Assembly: GCF_008973465.1 (NCBI RefSeq)
Contig: NZ_WBXN01000004.1
Coordinates: 5,682,501 to 5,746,500, forward strand
Reading direction: 5' to 3'
DNA: 64,000 nucleotides
From: Streptomyces sp. SS1-1
GTDB taxonomy: Bacteria > Actinomycetota > Actinomycetes > Streptomycetales > Streptomycetaceae
The notes under the pieces were generated by a model. The model was not told where the DNA came from. It ran no database searches and saw nothing but the letters and a program-made list of their open reading frames with translations. This document shows positions 59,132 through 64,000 of the stretch, in pieces; position 1 is the first letter of the stretch, and each line of letters begins with the position of its first letter. The position numbers and the translations under genes are program-made.

Positions 59132-59906
59132 GGCGGCGGATCTCCCCACGCAGTTCTTCGGTGATCTCCCGGGACAGCTCGGCGACCTCGGTGTCCTCGA
59201 TGCGGCGCGGCTGCGGGATGCCGACCGTCCACTCCCGGGCCACCCGGCCCGGACGCGAGGACAGCAGCACGACCCGCTGGGCCAGCCGCACGGCCTCCCG
59301 GACGTTGTGCGTCACGAAGAGCACGGACACGCCGGTCTCCCGCCAGATACGGGTCAGTTCGTCGTGCAGCACGTCCCGCGTGATGGCGTCCAGGGCGGCG
59401 AACGGCTCGTCCATCAGCAGCAGCCGGCTGTCCTGCGCGAGCGCCCGCGCCATGGCGACGCGCTGACGCATACCGCCGGACAGCTCGTGCACCCGCTTGC
59501 CGTACGCGCCCTTCAGACGGACCAGTTCGAGCAGTTCCTCGGCGCGTTCACGCCGCTGGGCCTTGCCCACGCCCCGCAGCTTCAGCGCGAGTTCGATGTT
59601 CTTGCCCGCCGTCAGCCAGGGGAACAGGGCGTGTTCCTGGAACATGAGGGCGGGGCGGCCGTCGGTGGTGATGGTGCCCGCGCTGGGCCGGTCGAGGCCG
59701 GCGACCAGGTTGAGCAGGGTCGACTTGCCGCAGCCGGAGGCTCCGAGAAGCGTGACGAACTCGCCGGGGGCGACGTCGAGGGTGATGTCGTCGAGGACGA
59801 GCTGCTGCCCGGCCGGGCCGGCGAAGGACTTCGAGACGTGCTCGATCCGTGCGGCGTGCTCGACGGACGCGTCCGTGCCGGCGGCCGTGGCGAGGGCGGT
59901 GGCCAT
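59118..59906 (-). CDS. Sulfonate/nitrate-type ABC transporter ATPase (SsuB family)
   Basis: 262 aa. Walker A LLGASGCGKSTLLN, Q-loop ALMFQEHALFPWLTAGKN, signature HELSGGMRQRVAMARAL, Walker B LLLMDEPFAALDA and the H-loop FVTHNVREA are all intact. AGGAGG precedes ATG 59906, a strong ribosome site that sets the start; a frame open to 60428 is an alternate-frame extension. Part of the sulfur operon. Confidence 0.92.
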   Translation of the reverse strand: MATALATAAGTDASVEHAARIEHVSKSFAGPAGQQLVLDDITLDVAPGEFVTLLGASGCGKSTLLNLVAGLDRPSAGTITTDGRPALMFQEHALFPWLTAGKNIELALKLRGVGKAQRRERAEELLELVRLKGAYGKRVHELSGGMRQRVAMARALAQDSRLLLMDEPFAALDAITRDVLHDELTRIWRETGVSVLFVTHNVREAVRLAQRVVLLSSRPGRVAREWTVGIPQPRRIEDTEVAELSREITEELRGEIRRHGQH

Positions 59907-59956
59907 GGTCGTCACCTCCTGGGAAGTCGATGGATGGGCTTGCTCGGCGGATGGGG

Positions 59957-61069
59957 CTACTCGGCGCCGAGACCGGCGTCGTCGACCGCGGGTGCGCCCT
60001 CGGCCTTGAGGACCTTGTTCAGCGGGCCCAGGTCGTAGATGCCGGTCAGGTCGGGCGACCCGAGCAGGCCCGCCTGGACCGCGTGACCGGCCTGGGTGCG
60101 CAGGGTGGCCGCCAGCGGGTCGTCGGTGACCGCGAGGGACCGCCACGCCGGGTCGAGGACGGCGGCGGGCAGCGGCTTGCCGGTGTCGGCCTCCAGCTGG
60201 GCGTTGGCGGCGGCCTTCGCCCGTCCCTCGTGGGCGGTGATCCAGCGGTTCGCCTTCACGGAGCCGCGCAGGACCGCCTCGACGGCCTTCGGGTGCTCCT
60301 TCAGGAAGCGCTGCGAGACGACGACGTTCGTGATCACGAACTTCTCGCCGGGCCACAGGCTCGACTCGTCGAGCAGCACCTTGCCGCCCTCGGCGACCAG
60401 CTTGGAGGCGGTCGGCTCGGGCACCCACGCCCCGTCGATCGAACCGGACCTGTAGGCGTCCGGGGTGATCTTGTTGTCGGTGCGGACGACGGACACGTCA
60501 CCCTTGCCGCTCTCGGCGTCGACCTTCCAGCCCTGGTCCTTGGCCCAGTTGAGGAACGCGACGTCCTGGGTGTTGCCGAGCTGCGGGGTGGCGATCCGCT
60601 TGCCCTTGACGTCCTTCAACGACGTGATCTTCTCCGGGTCCACGACGAGCTTGACGCCGCCCGACGCCGAACCGGACACGATCCGCAGGTTCTTGCCCCG
60701 CGCCTTGACGTACCCGTTGACGGCGGGGGAGGGGCCGATCCAGCCGATGTCGATCGAGCCGGAGTTCAGCGCCTCGATCTCCGACGGACCGGCGTTGAAC
60801 GTGGCGTACTCCGCCCGGGTGCCGCCCAGCTCCTGCTGGAACAGGCCCTCGTGCCGGCCGACCAGGGCCGTGGCGTGGGTCAGGTTCCCGAAGTACCCGA
60901 TGCGCACCGAGTCCAGGCCGTCCACCTTGGGCGCCCCGGCGACGGCGTGCTCGCCGGAGTCCTCGGCCCGCGAGCCGTAGCCGCACGCCGCGAGGGCGAG
61001 CAGCGGCAGCGCGGCCAGGACGGCGAGCGTCCGGCGCGGGGCGCGGCGGGCGGACACGGAACGTGTCAC
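59957..61069 (-). CDS. Sulfonate/sulfur-type ABC substrate-binding lipoprotein (SsuA family)
   Basis: 370 aa. Lipobox LALAAC (Cys about residue 29), then VRIGYFGNLTHATALVGRHEGLFQQEL and FNAGPSEIEALNSGSIDIGWIGPSPAVNGYVK, the NMT1/SsuA-type alkanesulfonate or taurine binding fold. The ligand may be a sulfonate or sulfate ester; embedding in a sulfate assimilation operon supports a sulfur compound. The GTG start follows the cysN stop by one base. Confidence 0.9.
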   Translation of the reverse strand: MTRSVSARRAPRRTLAVLAALPLLALAACGYGSRAEDSGEHAVAGAPKVDGLDSVRIGYFGNLTHATALVGRHEGLFQQELGGTRAEYATFNAGPSEIEALNSGSIDIGWIGPSPAVNGYVKARGKNLRIVSGSASGGVKLVVDPEKITSLKDVKGKRIATPQLGNTQDVAFLNWAKDQGWKVDAESGKGDVSVVRTDNKITPDAYRSGSIDGAWVPEPTASKLVAEGGKVLLDESSLWPGEKFVITNVVVSQRFLKEHPKAVEAVLRGSVKANRWITAHEGRAKAAANAQLEADTGKPLPAAVLDPAWRSLAVTDDPLAATLRTQAGHAVQAGLLGSPDLTGIYDLGPLNKVLKAEGAPAVDDAGLGAE

Positions 61070-61070
61070 G

Positions 61071-62405
61071 TCAGAAGTCCCACCCGTCGTCCTCGGGCTC
61101 CTCCTTGACGGGCTCCGGGGAGGCGAAGGACTCGCCGACCATGCCCGCGGTGAGCGTGGTGCCGTCGCTGGGGTCGATCAGGATGAAGGAGCCCGTGCGG
61201 CGGGAGTCGGCGTAGGAGTCGACCGGCAGCGGCTCGGCGGTGCGCACCTTGACGCGGCCGATGTCGTTGGCGACGAGCTGCCCGGGGTGCGGGTGCAGGG
61301 ACAGGTCGGAGAGCGTGAGCCGGGACGGGATGTCCTTGACGATCGCCTTGACGGTCCGGGTGCCGTGCTTGAGCAGCACCCGGTGCCCGACGGTCAGCGG
61401 GGCGTCGGCGACATGGCAGACCGTGGCCTCGATGTCCTGCGAGGTCGGGGGCGCGTCCGCGGACGGCACGATCAGGTCGCCGCGCGAGACGTCGATGTCG
61501 TCCTCCAGGAGGACGGTCACCGACTGCGTGGTCCAGGCGACGTCGACGGGCTCGCCCAGCAGGTCGATCCCGGAGATCTTCGAGGTACGGCCCGACGGCA
61601 GCACGGTCACGGACTCGCCGACCCGGAACGAACCGGCGGCGATCTGCCCGGCGTAGCCCCGGTAGTCGGGGTGCTCGGAGCTCTGCGGCCGGATCACGTA
61701 CTGCACGGGCAGCCGGGCGTGGCAGTGGCTCAGGTCGTGGCTGACCGGGACCGTCTCCAGGTGCTCCAGGAACGTCGGCCCGCCGTACCAGTCCATGTGC
61801 GCGGACGGGTCCACCACGTTGTCGCCGGCCAGCGCCGAGATCGGGATGGCGGTGATCTCCGGGACGCCCAGCTCCAGCGCGTACGCCGTGAACTCCTCGG
61901 CGATCGCGGCGAACACGGACTCCTGGTAGTCCACCAGGTCCATCTTGTTCACGGCGAGCACCACGTGCGGGACGCGCAGCAGGGCGGCGATGGCCGCGTG
62001 CCGGCGGGTCTGCTCGACCACGCCGTTGCGGGCGTCGACGAGAATCACCGTCAGCTCGGCGGTGGACGCGCCGGTCACCATGTTCCGCGTGTACTGCACA
62101 TGGCCCGGGGTGTCGGCCAGGATGAACCGGCGCCGGGGCGTGGCGAAGTAACGGTACGCCACGTCGATCGTGATGCCCTGCTCACGCTCGGCGCGCAGGC
62201 CGTCGGTGAGCAGCGCGAGGTCGGGCGCGTCCTGGCCACGGCTCAAGGAGGCGCGCTCGACGGCCTCCAGCTGGTCGGCGAGCACCGACTTGGAGTCGTG
62301 CAGGAGCCGCCCGACCAGGGTGGACTTGCCGTCGTCGACGGAGCCCGCGGTGGCGAACCGCAGCAGGGTGGTGGCCGAGAGTTCCTCGGTCGTCGTGGTG
62401 CTCAT
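61071..62405 (-). CDS. cysN: Sulfate adenylyltransferase large subunit (GTPase)
   Basis: 444 aa. G1 TAGSVDDGKSTLVGRLL, G3 ADTPGHVQYTRNM and G4 NKMD identify an EF-Tu-like GTPase of the CysN type, followed by the beta-barrel domains. With CysD it makes adenosine 5'-phosphosulfate from sulfate and ATP, driven by GTP hydrolysis. No APS kinase domain is fused; cysC is separate. The stop is one base before the binding-protein start. Confidence 0.97.
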   Translation of the reverse strand: MSTTTTEELSATTLLRFATAGSVDDGKSTLVGRLLHDSKSVLADQLEAVERASLSRGQDAPDLALLTDGLRAEREQGITIDVAYRYFATPRRRFILADTPGHVQYTRNMVTGASTAELTVILVDARNGVVEQTRRHAAIAALLRVPHVVLAVNKMDLVDYQESVFAAIAEEFTAYALELGVPEITAIPISALAGDNVVDPSAHMDWYGGPTFLEHLETVPVSHDLSHCHARLPVQYVIRPQSSEHPDYRGYAGQIAAGSFRVGESVTVLPSGRTSKISGIDLLGEPVDVAWTTQSVTVLLEDDIDVSRGDLIVPSADAPPTSQDIEATVCHVADAPLTVGHRVLLKHGTRTVKAIVKDIPSRLTLSDLSLHPHPGQLVANDIGRVKVRTAEPLPVDSYADSRRTGSFILIDPSDGTTLTAGMVGESFASPEPVKEEPEDDGWDF

Positions 62406-62407
62406 GC

Positions 62408-63346
62408 TTAGAAGTACCCCTCGCGCTTACGGTCTTCCATCGCGGCCTCGGAGAGCTTGTCGTCGGCGCGGGTGGCGCCGCGCTCGGTGAGCCGGGACGC
62501 GGCGATCTCGGTGATGACCTGCTCCAGGCTCACCGCGTCGGACTCCACGGCCCCGGTGCAGGACATGTCGCCGACGGTGCGGTAGCGCACGAGGCGCTTC
62601 TCGACGGTCTCGTCGTCCTTCGGGCCGCCCCACTCACCGGCCGTCAGCCACATCCCGGAGCGCTTGAACACCTCGCGCTCGTGCGCGAAGTAGATCTGCG
62701 GCAGCTCGATGCCCTCGCGGGCGATGTACTGCCAGACGTCCAGCTCGGTCCAGTTGGACAGCGGGAAGACCCGGACGTGCTCACCGGGCGCGTGCCGGCC
62801 GTTGTACAGGTTCCACAGCTCGGGGCGCTGGCGGCGCGGGTCCCACTGGGAGAACTCGTCGCGCAGGCTGAACACCCGTTCCTTGGCGCGGGCCTTCTCC
62901 TCGTCGCGGCGTCCGCCGCCGAAGACCGCGTCGAACTTCTCCGCCTGGATCTTCTCCGTCAGCGGCAGCGTCTGCAGCGGGTTGCGGGTGCCGTCCGGGC
63001 GCTCCTTGAGCACTCCGCGGTCGATGTAGTCCTGCACGGAGGCGACGTGCAGCCGCAGCCGGTGCCGCTCGACCGTGCGGTCCCGGTACTCGATGACCTC
63101 GGGGAAGTTGTGGCCCGTGTCCACGTGCAGCAGCGAGAACGGCACCGGCGCGGGCGCGAACGCCTTCAGCGCCAGATGCAGCATGACGATGGAGTCCTTG
63201 CCGCCGGAGAACAGGATCACCGGCCGCTCGAACTCGCCCGCCACCTCACGGAAGATGTGGACGGCCTCGGACTCCAGGGCGTCCAGGTGCGACAGGGCGT
63301 ACGGGCTGTCCGTGCCCTCCCGCTGCGTCGCGACGGTCGTCGTCAT
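62408..63346 (-). CDS. cysD: Sulfate adenylyltransferase small subunit
   Basis: 312 aa. PP-loop LFSGGKDSIVMLHLA binds ATP for adenylation; the FPLSNWTELDVWQYI and YRTVGDMSCTGAVES segments are the sulfate-binding signatures of CysD. It partners CysN encoded two bases downstream. The start overlaps the cysC stop as ATGA, so cysC, cysD and cysN are coupled. Confidence 0.97.
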   Translation of the reverse strand: MTTTVATQREGTDSPYALSHLDALESEAVHIFREVAGEFERPVILFSGGKDSIVMLHLALKAFAPAPVPFSLLHVDTGHNFPEVIEYRDRTVERHRLRLHVASVQDYIDRGVLKERPDGTRNPLQTLPLTEKIQAEKFDAVFGGGRRDEEKARAKERVFSLRDEFSQWDPRRQRPELWNLYNGRHAPGEHVRVFPLSNWTELDVWQYIAREGIELPQIYFAHEREVFKRSGMWLTAGEWGGPKDDETVEKRLVRYRTVGDMSCTGAVESDAVSLEQVITEIAASRLTERGATRADDKLSEAAMEDRKREGYF

Positions 63347-63909
63347 GCCAGTCCCCTTTCGGTGAGCAGGGCGTACACGGACGCCGCGGACTCCTGCACG
63401 GTCTGGTGCTGCGACTCGATCCGAAGATCCGGCGACTCGGGCTCCTCGTAAGGGTCGTCGACCCCGGTGAGCCCGCTCAGCTCACCGGCGGCCTGCTTGG
63501 CGTACAGCCCCTTCACATCGCGGACGGAGCACACGTCGACCGGTGTGGCCACGTGCACCTCCAGATAGGGCGCCCCGCTCTCCTGGTGGCGCTTGCGGAC
63601 CGCCTCGCGGCTGTCGGCGTAGGGCGCGATCACCGGGACGAGCGTCGTGACGCCGTTGCGGGCGAGCAGTTCGGCGACGAAGCCGATGCGCTGCACGTTG
63701 GTGTGCCGGTCCTCGCGGCTGAAGCCGAGGCCCGCCGAGATGAACTCGCGGATCTCGTCGCCGTCGAGGACCTCGACCCGGTGGCCCTCGGCGCGCAGCC
63801 GGCCGGCCAGTTCATGGGCGATGGTGGTCTTGCCGGCGCTCGGCAGACCCGTGAGCCAGACGGTGGCTCCGGTCGTCACGTGGTTCTCCTGAGTCTGGGG
63901 GGTCGTCAT
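63343..63909 (-). CDS. cysC: Adenylylsulfate kinase
   Basis: 188 aa. P-loop WLTGLPSAGKTTIAHEL, VLDGDEIREFISAGLGFSREDRHTNVQRI and VATPVDVCSVRDVKGLYAKQA are the APS kinase motifs for making PAPS. ATG 63909 overlaps the cysH stop; a GTG ten codons inside (VTTGATVW) is possible. Having both APS kinase and an APS-type CysH in one operon is usual in Streptomyces. Confidence 0.96.
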   Translation of the reverse strand: MTTPQTQENHVTTGATVWLTGLPSAGKTTIAHELAGRLRAEGHRVEVLDGDEIREFISAGLGFSREDRHTNVQRIGFVAELLARNGVTTLVPVIAPYADSREAVRKRHQESGAPYLEVHVATPVDVCSVRDVKGLYAKQAAGELSGLTGVDDPYEEPESPDLRIESQHQTVQESAASVYALLTERGLA

Positions 63910-64000
63910 CCGTGCAGTCCGCACTCGGTCTTGGCGCGGCCCGCCCAGCGGCCGGCGCGCGCGTCCTCGCCCTCGAGGACCCGGCGGGTGCACGGGGCGC
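63906..64000 (-). CDS. cysH: Adenylylsulfate (APS) reductase CysH, C-terminal end only
   Basis: Only the last 31 codons are in the window; the gene continues beyond base 64000. The tail reads APCTRRVL and ends KTECGLHG. ECGLH is the C-terminal catalytic Cys motif of the CysH family, and PCT carries one Cys of the second cluster-binding pair found in [4Fe-4S] APS reductases. The stop overlaps the cysC start as ATGA. Confidence 0.9.
   Translation of the reverse strand, partial: APCTRRVLEGEDARAGRWAGRAKTECGLHG

Overview
This is high-GC actinobacterial DNA, almost certainly from a Streptomyces chromosome. It carries a two-domain germacradienol/geosmin synthase, two conservons, an AfsA/gamma-butyrolactone-receptor locus, GlgE-independent trehalose genes (treX, treY, treZ), an Erm methylase next to a macrolide glycosyltransferase (the lrm-mgt pairing known from S. 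lividans), and very strong third-position GC. I saw no tRNA, rRNA, CRISPR array, transposase or phage gene. Only one in-frame TTA codon was found in any accepted gene.

Layout, left to right. 1-2172: the end of an operon for a family-2 glycosyltransferase, a DUF2064 protein and a SAM methyltransferase, with a tandem duplication at one gene junction. 2246-9963: a glycine betaine/osmoprotectant ABC transporter whose ATPase and two permeases are separated from the binding protein by a complete four-gene conservon on the other strand. 10037-13180: a second, incomplete conservon with no GTPase gene and a kinase lacking the usual histidine. 13369-17906: an orphan sugar-type binding protein, a DUF6230/DUF6114 membrane pair, a small secreted protein and a surface-anchored AA10 LPMO. 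18113-20646: a butyrolactone signalling locus with candidate operators. 20669-28306: a DUF89 protein, geosmin synthase, a deaminase, a PDZ protein, an 850-bp gene-less stretch, an M24 peptidase and an APH-fold protein.

28346-38864: the trehalose-from-glycogen genes treX and treY, with treZ displaced by a block of DUF1707-FHA, an M14 carboxypeptidase-like gene with a TTA codon, a coupled subtilisin inhibitor and a second M14 gene. 39047-41295: a copper amine oxidase that seems split over two genes. 41398-50057: a HEPN protein, an exonuclease, a YbaK-type deacylase, an EamA exporter with a divergent LysR regulator, an APH-family kinase and a sugar ABC operon without its own ATPase. 50062-54717: an antibiotic resistance cluster with a WhiB7-type promoter, a candidate leader peptide, erm, mgt and an MMPL exporter.

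55074-57008: three small-molecule or unknown genes. 57488-64000: a leftward sulfur assimilation operon (cysH, cysC, cysD, cysN, a sulfonate-type ABC transporter and a CbiX-type chelatase). A recurring oddity is that the 3' ends of genes are duplicated just downstream at three separate places: the glycosyltransferase, treY and cbiX.

Starts were chosen by ribosome binding site, overlap with the preceding gene and family N-termini. No database search or folding program was run; operators, promoters and terminators are read by eye.
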